DNA from: Acanthornis magna
Lineage: Eukaryota > Chordata > Aves > Passeriformes > Acanthizidae
NCBI GenBank assembly: GCA_036785705.1
Contig: JAWUZG010000299.1
Location: 124,001 to 188,000, forward strand
Direction of reading: 5' to 3'
Length of the DNA: 64,000 nt
In this document: positions 1 to 11,205 of the stretch, piece after piece
Position numbering within the stretch: position 1 is the first letter of the stretch
Layout of the letters: each line of letters starts with the position of its first letter
Notes under the pieces: model-generated
Told to the model about the DNA's origin: nothing
Database searches by the model: none
Seen by the model: the letters and a program-made list of their open reading frames with translations, nothing else
Position numbers and translations under genes: made by a program

Positions 1-770
1 GGCAAGCAAAGCACAATAAAACCCAGCACTTCCTAATTTTACAAAGACAACTAAAATTATTATGTGGTTTAATGGTTACCCTCTCACTGCCGCTGGATTT
101 GCTGAATTTCCGGTTGCAAATTATTTCTTTATTATTATTTATTCAGTTATAAATCAGAGAAACTGGAAGAGCAGGAGTGGGTAGGATCTGCCTAAAGGAC
201 TCATTTTGATGTTCTTTGGGTAGCCAACACCCCCAGTAGTATCAATGACACCCAAGAGAAACAGGGAATTCATGTGGATAACTTTCTCTGAAGATAATAA
301 TCTGATGGCTGTACTTCTTGGGAACTCCTGCCCCAAATTTAAGGGAATATCCAATAAAATTACCTTTTCCGGGAGGCCACCATCCTCACAGAGTGATATC
401 ATTTATAACAACTTTTTGACATGGGAGGACTTCCAATGTCACTGACTTCAGACCTGCAGCATGAACTTGCAGCCTAAAGCCAGAGTCAGCAGTTCAACAA
501 TATTTTGAAATATTTTATTTCATAAACTGTTTCATAGACTTCCTCCTACCTGTTTTAAAATTCTGTATTACAGCAGATTGTAAAACTAGAGCCTTCAAAA
601 CACTGGTGCTTGGGGAAATGCACATTTATTTCTGTTTATTCTACCTTTTGTAGACAGGTGCATACACAGCTTTCTCACTTTCAAATGTGCTTGATGCAGC
701 ATATTTATTTAATAATAAAAACGTCTTAGAAGACCATTTATTACTTTAATTGGAGTAAAATAATTTTAGA
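1..770. other. Unique A/T-rich DNA, no gene seen
   Basis: I see no repeat family, RNA gene or exon here. Two overlapping open frames on opposite strands (154-402 minus, 82 codons; 245-445 plus, 66 codons) resemble nothing I recognise and are of a length expected by chance. Confidence 0.6.
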
Positions 771-895
771 GTCATAAAATCCCCAAATCCCAGGATGGGT
801 TGGTTTGGAAAGGACCTTAAATTCCATCTCCTTCCCAGTCCAGCCTGGGCAGGGACACCTTCTACTGGTCAGATCAGTCAGAGGCCAACCCCATC
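771..895 (-). mobile_element. CR1 LINE 3' end, 5'-truncated
   Basis: The plus strand reads the reverse complement of a CR1 3' end: a diverged tail (gtcataaaat, cccaggatgg), then ggtttggaaaggacctta, then the gggcagggacacctt block. It fades out near 895. This is the usual 5'-truncated LINE copy, fairly diverged. The right edge is approximate. Confidence 0.75.
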
Positions 896-2704
896 AATTT
901 CCTTCCTTAAATTACAGACTTTTTAAATTTATTTTTTAATAGTGGACTGGCAGCAAGATTTTACCATTGGCAAGGAATTCATGGCTTTTTTTTTCTTTCT
1001 CTTTAACTGGAATATTTCAAGATACACATAATTCTTTAGGAATGGTTTAACTGGTGGAAAAAACAGGACTTGCTGATCCCTGATGTTCAAAAGAGAAGGT
1101 AAAAACCTTAAGTTGCACTCCCTCATAGAGAATCAAAATTGTCATGAAAACATGTGGTGCAGAGCAATTCACAATTGTAAACAAAATTAGTTTTTTTAAT
1201 AGGTAATTACAAGTTAACTAAAATTTTAGGGATTTTAGAAGAGAGGGGTCTATCTTTTATTATTTATTATTTTTTTCTCTGTCATAGAAATACTTCATTG
1301 CTGCTGATGCTGCACACATTTCAAGTAATAAATAGAAATGTGTTGCAATTACATTAATTTTTATATTTAATTCAATCATCCAAACCTTCATGAAATTGAA
1401 ACCCAAATGTATATTACCTCATTTCATAGATGGTTATTAGAATAACATTTTCTCATTAAAGCATAATTTTGTATTAGTACAGAAGAGGCTGCATTTTACT
1501 CATTTCCTTTTTCCTTTAGGCAAAAAAAAAAAAAAAAAAAAAGTTTAATAGATTTTGAAAATGCATCTGTCATGTAGAAAGTGATCCATAGTTATTAAGA
1601 TAACATCTTTTACAGAAGCCTGAATAATGGAAACTCAACCAGAGTCTATAAAATTTGCTCCAAACTTGTAACTCAGCACCTTTACTCTTGTTCTTAATTT
1701 CTCTTTTTTTTTATTTTTCAGTGCTGTTTTTTCAATTTACTGTGTAAGATTGATTCTGGTGGTGTTTTCTCGTTATCACAAAACTCATTTAAGACAAGAA
1801 AACATGTGTTTTGTCCCTGTGGGATGTGGCAGTAATCAATGTCCCTTCTGGAAATTTAGAAATGAAAATTTGTTCTCCTTATCCAAAGTTCTTTGTCACA
1901 TTAATGGAGGAATAATTCAGTAAAGCACGTAAAAGAATTGGAGGCGATACATACAAACCTTAAGTCAGATTCCTTTAATATTTTAGGATTTTAGTGTAAA
2001 ATAGATGATGCTCAAGGTGTGTCATTTCTGGGCTCTGGGAATCCCCCCCAGGGGATTTAATTTTGTCCTCCCACTCCAGCTCTGATGAAGGCAGGAGCTC
2101 CTTTTGCTCCCTCAGGAGTCATTTACCTCACACTCAGCTGTCCCTACAATCCACTGCTTCCCATGGGTTTCTGCTTTATCTCCCTGAGCTCTTTACTTCC
2201 CTGGGTCACTGCCAGTGTTTATTTACCCATCAGAGAAAGTTCACTGCAAACATGGTGAGAAAAGACCAATTCAGCCAGAGCCTCCACCCAACTTTTACTG
2301 CTCTGGTGTCAAAGGCAGGGGAGGATGACAAGACAACTGGTGGCCTTTGGAGAGCAGAGCACTGCTCATATGCAGGAGGAGGACATCAGAATTATTAAAA
2401 GATTAATTTACTTGAGAATGGCAAACTGATCCTGAGGACTGACCTGTTCTGAGGTGAGATGATGTTCTGAGTGTCTCTGCACAGGTTAATAAAAGCACGA
2501 GAATTTCCTCTAAGGCTTTGTGGTAAATGACTTCTGATGGTGTTTTCTTAGATAAATTAGTAATTGTAAGTGGATCACTTTTTTAATAATGGGTGATAAA
2601 TGCTGAGTGTCTTTGTGCTTCCTTTCACTCATTTTATAACAACAGCACCATGAGCTGTTTCCTGCAGTTTTTATCTGGTTGACTTGGCATTTTAAAGCAA
2701 GGAC
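896..2704. other. Unique sequence, no gene seen
   Basis: A/T-rich DNA with one long poly-A run, listed separately. A 111-codon open frame (2063-2398, plus) is rich in Ser, His and Leu and matches no family I know. It has no visible splice or promoter context, so I do not call it a gene. Confidence 0.55.
1522..1542. repeat. Poly-A run, A21
   Basis: An uninterrupted run of 21 A. It could be the tail of an old retroposed copy, but the upstream sequence is not recognisable and no flanking duplication is obvious. Confidence 0.9.
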
Positions 2705-2928
2705 AGAATCATGGAATCCCAGAATGATTTGGGTTGGATGGACCTTAAAGCTCACCCAGTGCCACCCCTGCCATGGGCAGGGACACCTTCCACTGTCCCA
2801 GGCTGCTCCAAGCCCCAATGTCCAACCTGGCCTTGGGCACTGCCAGGGATCCAGGGGCAGCCACAGCTTCTCTGGGCACCTGTGCCAGGGCCTCACCACT
2901 CACAGCCAAGAATTACTTCCTAATTCTG
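2705..2928 (-). mobile_element. CR1 LINE 3' end, 5'-truncated
   Basis: A well-preserved reverse-complement CR1 tail. From left to right it carries the terminal atcatggaatcccagaatg, the tttgggttggatggacctta block, ccatgggcagggacacctt, the ccaggctgctccaagcccca block, and the region near ctctgggcacctgtgccagg. Short open frames on both strands across it are by-products of the repeat. Conservation suggests a relatively young copy. Confidence 0.92.
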
Positions 2929-3024
2929 TTCCTTCATTTCTGTTCATTTCATATCCATGATTATGAAGGCCATGTTCCTCCTGAAGATGCTGGAGATTGT
3001 GAAAGAGAAGTTAAACTACCTAAG

Positions 3025-3600
3025 TCTCGGATTAGAGACAAATTTCCTAGGTGGAAAGCACTCTGAACAAGTGCCTCCCCCACAGCAAAGGTTTCTGGCA
3101 CAACCTTCCCCCCACAACAACAGAATATCTCGGCTGAAAGTGGGAAAAGAACTGTTTAATAACAGACCACGTAGTGGAAGGGGAAAGGAAAAAAAGGGTC
3201 ATTAAGCCTGAATAAACAGCTGATGAACTTTAGTGTCCTTTTCCTCAGGCGTAGCTTCCCCTTTCCGGGGTCCCCGAGGGGCCAGCTGGAGTTCCTCCGG
3301 TGGCTCCCTGGACGATTCTCATCCGCTGTCCTCCGGGGCTCCTCAGGTTCTCGGATGAGAAAGCAAGTCGAAGAAAAAGGTCAAAAAATGATGAAAAAAA
3401 CAATCCCGGGGGAAAAAAAAACAAAAAAGAAAACCCAAGCAGCAGCCACACCAGTAGCATCAGCAACCAGCAGCAGCAACTGACTAAAAAAAACCAGTGT
3501 CCCTTCCTTCTCACTCCCCCGTAGAACAGCCGGGGGAAGAGTTTCAAAACATCCCGCACTGGCAGAGCTTCTCTCAGCTGCGGGACACAGTTAAAGCTAC
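3025..3600. other. CpG-rich patch, possible retroelement or LTR, orientation uncertain
   Basis: This stretch holds about 17 CpG dinucleotides, ten of them between 3250 and 3410, while the flanks have almost none. It also carries A-runs with interspersed CCCGGGGG, a CAG-rich stretch near 3440-3480, and an AATAAA at 3211-3216 on the plus strand. On the minus strand, TTATTAAACAG followed by a C/T-rich stretch is reminiscent of the R-U5 part of avian LTRs. I could not identify LTR ends or a target-site duplication. Alternatives are an isolated CpG island or a promoter. Open frames of 74-104 codons here (for example 3245-3559 minus, rich in Phe and Leu from T-runs) are low complexity. Confidence 0.4.
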
Positions 3601-5862
3601 AGGACCATATTCCTAGTCAAGCACACAAAATGATAGGGAATACAAGATATTACACCACCCCAGGACACTAACTTAAGCATTCAAGCTCTTAATTCAGAAG
3701 ACATTCAGTAAATTTGGTTTTATGCCTTTCACTGAGAAATCTTTGTAAAATCAGAACTACTTCAGTCTGTTTTTGTCATCATTTTGCTCTTCAGAATTAA
3801 GGAATTTAAGATTAATTTTTACTCCACACTTGTTTACTGCTGCAAAATTTCTCGAGATTGGCCCTTAAGCTACCTGAAGATATGTTTCCTATGTGCAGTT
3901 GTTTCTTTGGGACAGCCTTGAGTTACAAAGTTATGTAATGTTCTGTGTGAAGTCTGAAATGAAGGATTAAGTGTAATCCACATTCTTTATGAGACAGAGG
4001 ATTCACAGGATGTGGAAAATCTGACACTGAAGAACTCTGAAGACCTAAGGAACAATTATTAAGTCAGTAAATCATTTTATGTTCAAGGATGAGCAGCTTG
4101 TCCACACTCTACCTGAATTGTGTAAATTGAATTATTTACATTGAATTAATTTTATTTTTAAAAACCAAAAACCCAACACAAAGAGATATTTGTCAGGGAT
4201 TACTCAAAACATCCTTACTCCAAATAACTTTCTCTCAATCATTTGGAATGGAATTTTATGGAGAAACCTGCCCAGCACATCAGTGGCCTTGCCTTGGGCA
4301 GAGCCCTGGGTGGGGACATGGCCAGAGGCTGGATAGAAAAAAATGCTGTTCTCCCAAAAGCAGAAGGATTTATTCCTAACTTCCCAGGGAACAGCAGGAA
4401 GGGGTAGCATCCTCTAGCTGGCTGGATCTCCTTTTTTCTATTTGGATATGACCATTACCTTTCGTTTTCTTTACATGTGTTATGACAAGAAAAAATTATG
4501 AAATTCTCATCATCGAATATAAATCAAGATTTTTTTTTATCCAAGAAAAAAGTCATAAACAAGGTGGAAAGCAGTATTTTGGAGAAAAGGAATTTTTTTT
4601 TTCCTCACCATCATTAATTGTGTTCTGGTAAGACTAAAACAAAACCAGAAACAAACCAAATTTGAGTTTGGATCTGCTTCATTTCATGGTTCTCCTGACT
4701 CCAAGTGCTGGAGAGAACAAGGAAGCAAAATCTCTGCTTCCCACTGTCTTTAGGGCAGCTAAAATGAAATTGGAAAGGCAGAGTCGTGGATTCTACAGTC
4801 TCCCTGTATTGTCCCAAGCTCCCCAAAGTTGCAAAGTAACTTATTAAAAAGAAGCTGGGAAGTGATTCTTTATGGTGCTTACAGAATTATTCTGTGCTGC
4901 TGTTGACACAAATGTCTCAGTCTTCATCATAAAGAAAATCTGAAAAATTGCCCTTTTCATTCTATTAATCCATGCTTAGGGGATTCTTAATTTCCCTCTA
5001 CTAATATATATCTAAAAATGTTTTTAATTTCCAGCCTGTGTCTGCTGAGTAAAAAGCCCCATCAGTGGCTATGTGGGGCAGAATATTTTTTTATAATATT
5101 AGACAGAGAAAAATAATGTTGTGTTTTTAAATGTGAAAATAATTAGAAAAAGAATCTTAATTTCAAAAGCTTGAGTCATGCTTTGCCTTCCAGAGAGAGC
5201 TGAGTTCCCAGTGAGGGTGAATGTAAGAGGCTGGCAGTTACCTTCAGTGTTGGATGGAATAACATTTAATAACCCTTCAATTCACCCCAAATGCTCTGAG
5301 TACCACATTTCTTGCCGTGTAAATCTGTCACGAGGTTTACCAGGTGTGATGGCTTTGCTTTAAGCACTTTCAATCAATGGAAAGGTTTAACAGAAGAGAT
5401 GCTAACTCCAGGTTTTTCAGCAATGTAAAATATGAGGACCGTTCTGCTTCAGCTTCCAAAAAAGTCCTGCTTGGGATCGGAAACCTGGGGTTTGGACTCT
5501 GCCTGTTTTTCTTAAAGAGCAGAAAAAGCTTGTTCTTGATTAATGTGACTGAAGGAAATTCGGGTAGTGAAGTAATCTCAGTCATTTGCTGTGTCTTCCC
5601 TGGAAATTCTGTTCCTGTCTTCCCTCGCCTGAGGAAATCCAGCTGCATTCCCAAGGAATGGCCAGGACAGGCTGCAGATTAATTCACACATTTGGTCAGT
5701 CTTTAATGTGGGGGTGGATCGAGATGTGGTCTCCTGCATGATCTGAGAGCATCCTGATTCCCAGCCAGACCCTCCTGGCCAATGCCTCTGACACTGTGCA
5801 GGTAAGACATTTTCTATCACTCGTGCTGATGGGTAGCACTGACACACACACCCCAGAGCCTT
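3601..5862. other. Unique sequence, no gene seen
   Basis: A/T-rich, with several T-runs of 8-10. Open frames of 60-100 codons lie on both strands (for example 5370-5654 minus and 5377-5682 plus). None has recognisable domains and they overlap in opposite senses. Confidence 0.55.
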
Positions 5863-6280
5863 TGATAGGCCCAGCGTTACCAGGAATACAGAACTCAGAG
5901 GACTCAGTCCTCTGGGTATGTTCCAAAGGCGTTTATTCCTCGAAGGGACCCAAGGGCGAAAGAGGAAGAGCCACTCTGCGCGACCACCGATATAGGGGTC
6001 AAGGGCCAATGGGAGTGGGGAGGAGGCTACAATGCCAACCAATGGGAAGAAGGGAGGGGTGGAGCATGTGATACAATGAGAACCAATGAGGGGAAGGGAA
6101 GGGCGGAGTCAGGGAAATACAACAACAACCAATCAACATAGGAGGATTAGCGTAACTAGGGAGAGACCATTTAGCCAACACTCAGAGGGTATTTCACACC
6201 TCAGACTTGTCCCACCAGTTTGCTGCTGCTGTGGGACCCTCAGCTTCTCCGAGATGGTTTCAGCCACCACAACAAGCCTT
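5857..6280 (-). mobile_element. Solo LTR of a class II (ERVK-like) endogenous retrovirus with 6-bp target duplication
   Basis: The element proper is 5863-6274 (412 bp). It is flanked by the perfect 6-bp direct repeat AGCCTT (5857-5862 and 6275-6280). Read on the minus strand it begins TGTTGTGGTGG and ends GGGCCTATCA, so it has TG...CA termini. In that sense it shows four inverted CCAAT boxes (CCAAT on the plus strand at 6006, 6039, 6083 and 6129), a GC box (GGGCGG on plus, 6101-6106), a TATA-like CCCCTATATC near 5990, and AATAAA at 5932-5937. No gag, pol or env sequence adjoins it, so it is a solo LTR left by LTR-LTR recombination. Six-base duplications are typical of beta-retrovirus-like (ERVK) integrases. 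The family name is not assigned. Confidence 0.9.
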
Positions 6281-7399
6281 GGCAGCTCACAGCAAACCTC
6301 ACACAGAAATCACCGTCAGAGCTGCTGGGTCCGAGTGGGAAACAGAGAGAGAGGGGGAACATGGAACTCGGAAAAGAAGGAATGGAGCAGCTTCCAATTT
6401 CAGGAACTCCTCAGAGTTAGGGAATTTAAATTAAATAAAAGTTGACTTGATGATGTGTAAATGACTGGTGAAGAGTCATGCAAATTGTGAAGAAAGGCCA
6501 AAGAAGAGAGGTAAAACCTGTTCCACCAAACTCTTTGTACATCAATTTAATTTAACTTTTTGTCATTTAAGCAGTGCATTCCTTCTCACTTTTCCATTTG
6601 TAGCAGCTCCATGTAGCTTTTATGATGTCAATAGAATGGAAAGACCTAAATCCTCTAAAGCTGCTGTCTAGAAGAGACATAATTATGTTTTTTTCATGCC
6701 TTTACAACCTCCTACTCCTTCAGCAATACCCACATGCTAGCACACACATGGATTTTACTGCTGCTTCTTTTCTAATCCTGATTTGTTTGGCTCTTTGCAC
6801 TTCCTTGGATTCATGAGAACTGGTATGCCTTTCATCCAAATCCATTTCAAATTCAGCCCCTCCTGCACATATTTTTCTTTGATTTCAAGCAGGGGAGAAC
6901 ATCAATATAAGAATTTCCAGTTAGAGATTTTCTGACTTGGAAAAATTGGTGTACTGGCTGGTTTTTTTTCCTCCTTTTAATTTTTGTTTTACAAGAGAAT
7001 AAACCCCATCAACCAAGGCCAAGATGGTTTTTACCGAGCTTAAGAACATGATGTTCTTGTAAGTACTGTTCTCTTTAACTTGGCTCCTGTTTATCCAGGT
7101 AGAGGCTGATGATGATTTAACTCAGGGAAAAATACATTCCATATTCCATGCTTTAGGCTGACAGTTTTTAAGTTCTCATTGTGTACTCGAGTGGTCTCTG
7201 CATTTTAAAGTCCTATTTGTGAACAGCCATAACAGGCCTACCTTTGAGAGCTCATCGAGACATATTTCAGGAAATAACTCTTTATGTTTGAAATGAGGTA
7301 GATAGTGAAGGATGAGAAATATAATAAATAACATATATTAAGTCTTATTCTTAAAAACCTAACTCAAGTTAAAAATTATAAGAAACATTTTTTCCTGCA
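6281..7399. other. Unique sequence, no gene seen
   Basis: A/T-rich intergenic-type sequence. Open frames up to 119 codons begin inside the LTR and run out of it, with no known domain. Confidence 0.55.
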
Positions 7400-7498
7400 C
7401 AGAATGGGATTCTTGAAGTGTCCTGTGAAGGGCCAGGAATTGGACTCAATGATCCATATGGGTTCCTTCCAGCTCAGGGTATTTTGTGATTCCATGAT
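7400..7498 (+). mobile_element. CR1 LINE 3' end, short fragment
   Basis: Plus-sense CR1 tail of the subfamily reading ggccaggaattggactcaatgatcc, then gggttccttccagctcaggg, ending attttgtgattccatgat. It has the tail arrangement of CR1 copies whose last block reads 'ttggactcgatgatcc', unlike the GGTTTGGGTTGGAAGG copies nearby. Confidence 0.8.
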
Positions 7499-9823
7499 TT
7501 CTCTCTGCTCCCAGAAGCACAATCAAAACCTGTGAACCACAGACCTGAAAAACTATTCATAGACTATGCATTTAAACTGTATTTTAAAATGGAAATATAA
7601 ATCATCAAGATCAAATACTCTGAACAAACTTTATGGATTTCACAAAAATAAAGGAAATGTATCCAAATGTTTTGGAGGAGAGTGCAAGCACTCTGATGAT
7701 GTATTTGTATAATTAATGTAATACAAAAAAATTCCCTGCTAGACAGTGGATGGTACAAAGTTCAGCATGGGATAATTAAAAGCATTATTTTCCGACTATT
7801 TTAGCTCTCAAATTATATTCTGACTGTTTTTGCTCTCAAATTATAAGCAAAGATACTTGTTTAAGCCAAAACCAATTTTTTTAATAGAATCTTGGTACTC
7901 TATTTATCCTCTTTACATTGATTCTAAACTGGGCAAAACCTGGCCCATACATTTAAACTGCAACAGAACTGCGCCAAAAAACAGGACTGGAAAAATGCCT
8001 CAGGATATTTATATTGCTGCTGCTGGAAATACATATGGAACTTCAGTTTCCACTACAAAAACGAGATGAAAATAAAGTGATTTGCTCTAAAAGCCATTAC
8101 AAGGGAAGACTGTGGGTGTAATAAATTTTTTCCTTTTAAGAATAAACAATGCATGACATAACTTTTATTTTCTTTCGGGGAAGGAATGTAATAGGCTGAG
8201 TTATGTGGCAGCAGTTGTTAATATTTGTTTTAATTATGAATCAGCTTTGATTTAGTAATGCACTGCCAGACAAGGTTTCCAATCCATGTTGTGGAGCAAA
8301 TGATACAATTCACATTTGGAAGTGAAACAAGAAAATTACCAAAATGGGATTTTTTCCTAGAAAAAAAAATAATTGGTGGAAAACTGTATTAATCAGGAAA
8401 TTCATTATATATGACCAGCAAAACTCGGGGTAAAAACATCACTGTTTATATTAATCTTATTGCAATTTTAACCAAATAATAATTTCAAATGTACTTTTAC
8501 CCACAACCAGGTACTCTCAGCATACTATTGATGACTTTTTGGCTAAACACTGAAGCACATTTTGAAAATACTTTTTTTTAATAGATTTAATTATTAAATT
8601 TAATTTACTTTCATTTTCATAAATGCCATGGCTTTATGAAAATGAAATGAGAAAACCCTGTTTTTCATTTAAGACAGAGGCACAAAAAGGTTGTGTGTAG
8701 CCATCTCCAAGCAAATGCAAGGCGGCTCTAACATCATAAATAAAGGATTTGTTTAGGGGCAAATGGACATAAAATATAAATTTGTATTTTGGAGAACAAG
8801 AAACTGTCTCCCACTGATCGAACCAACTATTTATCGTTATCGCTTTTCAATTTTTGATGTTTCCTATATTGTTCTGTCAGCTATGCCACTTTATCTTCAT
8901 ATTTTCAACACTTTTGGGCCCATTCTCTGCTCACTTTACACCCTTATATTTTTCCATACCCATGCAATTACTATGGATATCTAAACAAGTTCATTCCCGA
9001 AAATCTGTTCTATTTTTGTTCCCTGACATTATTTTATTATTATTTTTGAACAGTTGGCATTTTGATAGGGGTGATGTAATTTGTTTTTAGAATGATTCCT
9101 ATCAGATGAACGCTTTGTAATATTTTATATCTCCACATTCTTGATTAGGTTTGGGGGGGGTTCTCCCTTTTTAAAATTTTTGCGTGTGTTTATTTTTGTT
9201 TTTTCCTGTTTGTTTCTCTGGTCAGTTTGGGAGGGATGTGTGGGATTGGTAAGGCAAGGAATATCTTCTCTCTTTATCAATTGTGTTATTGAATGGATTT
9301 CACGATTGCAGCCCTCAGCATCTTTGATCTTGCTCTTTAAAGAAGTATCTGCCCAATTAATTTCTCATTGGAAAAAGGACCAAACAAGTCTGTTAAACAT
9401 CTCTTTTGGTTAATTTTTCCTGACTTTCATTGTTGACTGCAGGCACAAACGAAGAGCTGAGGAGGAGAATAACCACAGTGTTTAATAACTCGGAAATTAC
9501 ACAGATGGAGGATGACAATGACCCCGAGGGAGCCTTGTCCCAGCCCTGCCATTGGCCAGGGCTGTTCCCCAGGTGCTCCCAAAACTCCCTGGGACTGACA
9601 CCTTCCAGAGCTCTGAAGTACTTCCAGGAACCCCCAGGCCATCTCTTTCCCTCTTTATTTATGTTAAAAGGTTACAAATACACACAAATCTAAGATATTT
9701 TAACATACACATATGGATGCAGATTTATATCCCTAATTTAAGTGTAAGCACATATTTGTAAGACTGGATGAATGAAAATGACTTAATAATTTTTGATGAC
9801 ATTAATGATCAAGGTTTGAATGT
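7499..9823. other. Unique A/T-rich sequence, no gene seen
   Basis: Holds the 39-bp palindrome at 8609-8647, listed separately. Otherwise there is only A/T-rich single-copy sequence. Open frames of 60-90 codons (for example 9141-9413 plus, Phe- and Leu-rich) look like T-rich chance frames. Confidence 0.55.
8609..8647. repeat. Near-perfect 39-bp inverted repeat
   Basis: Left arm 8609-8623 (tttcattttcataaa) and right arm 8633-8647 (tttatgaaaatgaaa) are perfect reverse complements. The centre is one unpaired T plus the self-complementary gccatggc. The whole can form a stem of up to 19 pairs with one bulge. Function unknown. Confidence 0.9.
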
Positions 9824-10275
9824 GAGGAGGAAGGGGAAGGGGAAGGGGAAGGGGAAGAGGAAGAGGAAGAGGAAGAGGAAGAGGAAGAGGAAGAGGAAGA
9901 GGAAGAGGGAAGGGGAAGAGGGAAGGGGAAAGGGAAAGGGAAGGGGAAGAGGAAGGGGAAGGAGAAGCAGAAAAAAGAAAAAAGAAAAATAAAGAGAAAA
10001 ATAAAAAAAAAGAGAAAAAGAGAGAAAAGAGAAAAGAGAAAAGAGAAAAGAGAAAAGAGAAGAAAAAAGAAAAAAGAAAGAAAAAGAAGAAAAAGAAGAA
10101 AAAAGAAAAAGAAAAAGAAAAAGAAAAAGAAAAAGAAAAAGAAAAAGAAAAAGAAAAAGAAAAAGAAAAAGAAAAAGAAAAAGAAAAAGAAAAAGAAAGA
10201 GGAAAGGAAAAAGAAAAAGAAAAAGAAAAAGAAAAAGAAAAAGAAAAAGAAAAAGAAAAAGATAAAAAGAAAAAA
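9824..10275. repeat. Polypurine tract of GGGGAA, GGAAGA, GAAAA and GAAAAA units
   Basis: The plus strand is almost purely A/G for 450 bp. There are 144 uninterrupted purines at 9824-9967 and 260 at 10003-10262, with isolated pyrimidines at 9968, 9990, 10002 and 10263. Unit composition shifts from left to right: GGGGAA-like, then GGAAGA, then GAGAAAA, then long GAAAAA hexamers. A 168-codon Ser/Phe open frame on the minus strand (9783-10289) and a Lys/Arg frame on the plus strand are artefacts of the repeat. Such tracts can form intramolecular triplex (H-DNA). Confidence 0.97.
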
Positions 10276-11085
10276 TCCTGGCAGTGCATACAGGGAAACT
10301 TAATGTGTGTCTCTCACTTACCTGAAAATAGTGTTCATTGTACTCTCTTGTCTCCCTAAGCTAATAGTGTAGTTTAATATTTTAAATTTTGTATTTAAAA
10401 TTTCATCTCAGGATGGAGAATTTCATCCTTCTCACACTCCGAATTCCTGTGTTTTTTTGGCATGGTGGGTTCCCTTCTGAGCAAGGCCCTTTCAGCTCTC
10501 AATGGTTTGGCTCTGCAGATATCACCAGCCTCGGCAGCTGATGATATTTTTAACTAATTCTGTCAATGCGCTTCCTAAATGGACTTGTTTAACTTCATCC
10601 AAGCAGTTATCTGGAGTACTGCTTTATGAAGGTGATTAATAACCTGGAGGTGACATCAATTCCCAGAAAAATCTGTGAGGACCTTTCACTTCTTTTCATG
10701 TAAAAATGCATGAGATATTATTTTAACAGCTGGGTAAGACATATCTCCTTCATGTCACAAGACCATTAAATATCTTCTTAATTAACCTCTTCCTCTTAAA
10801 TCCAGAGTTTGTCTAGACTTTCTGACAGTTCTTAAGAAATAAAAGAATAAAATACCAATTTGTAATGATCCGGTTTAACAGAAACCACACTTCTCTGGTG
10901 ACTCTGGTGACATTGCACCTTACCCTGCAGCAGTGTGAAAATGGGAGAATTGCCATCTATTAATATTTGCCTTTATTTTCCCTTGTAAAGGTTCAGACTT
11001 TGGATAAAGGAAAAGATTTTTATTGCAAGTCTTTCAAGAATTAATGCTTCATGTCTAAAGCACTGAGCATAACGATGGTGCCATT
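10276..11085. other. Unique sequence, no gene seen
   Basis: Single-copy sequence with no open frame over 60 codons on either strand apart from those entering from the flanking repeats. Confidence 0.6.
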
Positions 11086-11205
11086 ATCATGGAATCCCAA
11101 ATTGGATTGCCCATCCAGTGCCACCCCTGCCATGGGCAGGGACACCTTCCACTGTCCCAGGCTGCTCCAAGCCCCAATGGCCTTGCGCACTGCCAGGGGT
11201 GGGGA
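11086..11205 (-). mobile_element. CR1 LINE 3' end, 5'-truncated
   Basis: Reverse-complement CR1 tail: atcatggaatccca, cccatccagtgccacccctg, ccatgggcagggacacctt, ggctgctccaagcccca. It has lost the GGTTTGGGTTGGAAGG block, probably through a small internal deletion. Confidence 0.85.

Noticed and set aside
1522..1542. Poly-A run as the tail of a processed pseudogene
   Set aside because: No gene-like sequence upstream and no flanking direct repeats visible.
2510..3066. Several overlapping frames rich in Cys, Trp and Pro (also at 16190-16686, 28251-28538 and 45168-45545)
   Set aside because: They recur because the same CR1 3' block is read in different frames. They are not related genes.
9510..9645. 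Possible CR1 fragment (cccagccctgccattggcca and following)
   Set aside because: Shares words with CR1 but not the block order, so I cannot support it.
9783..10289. 168-codon Ser/Phe frame on the minus strand and Lys/Arg frame on the plus strand
   Set aside because: Both are direct translations of the polypurine repeat with no other sequence content.
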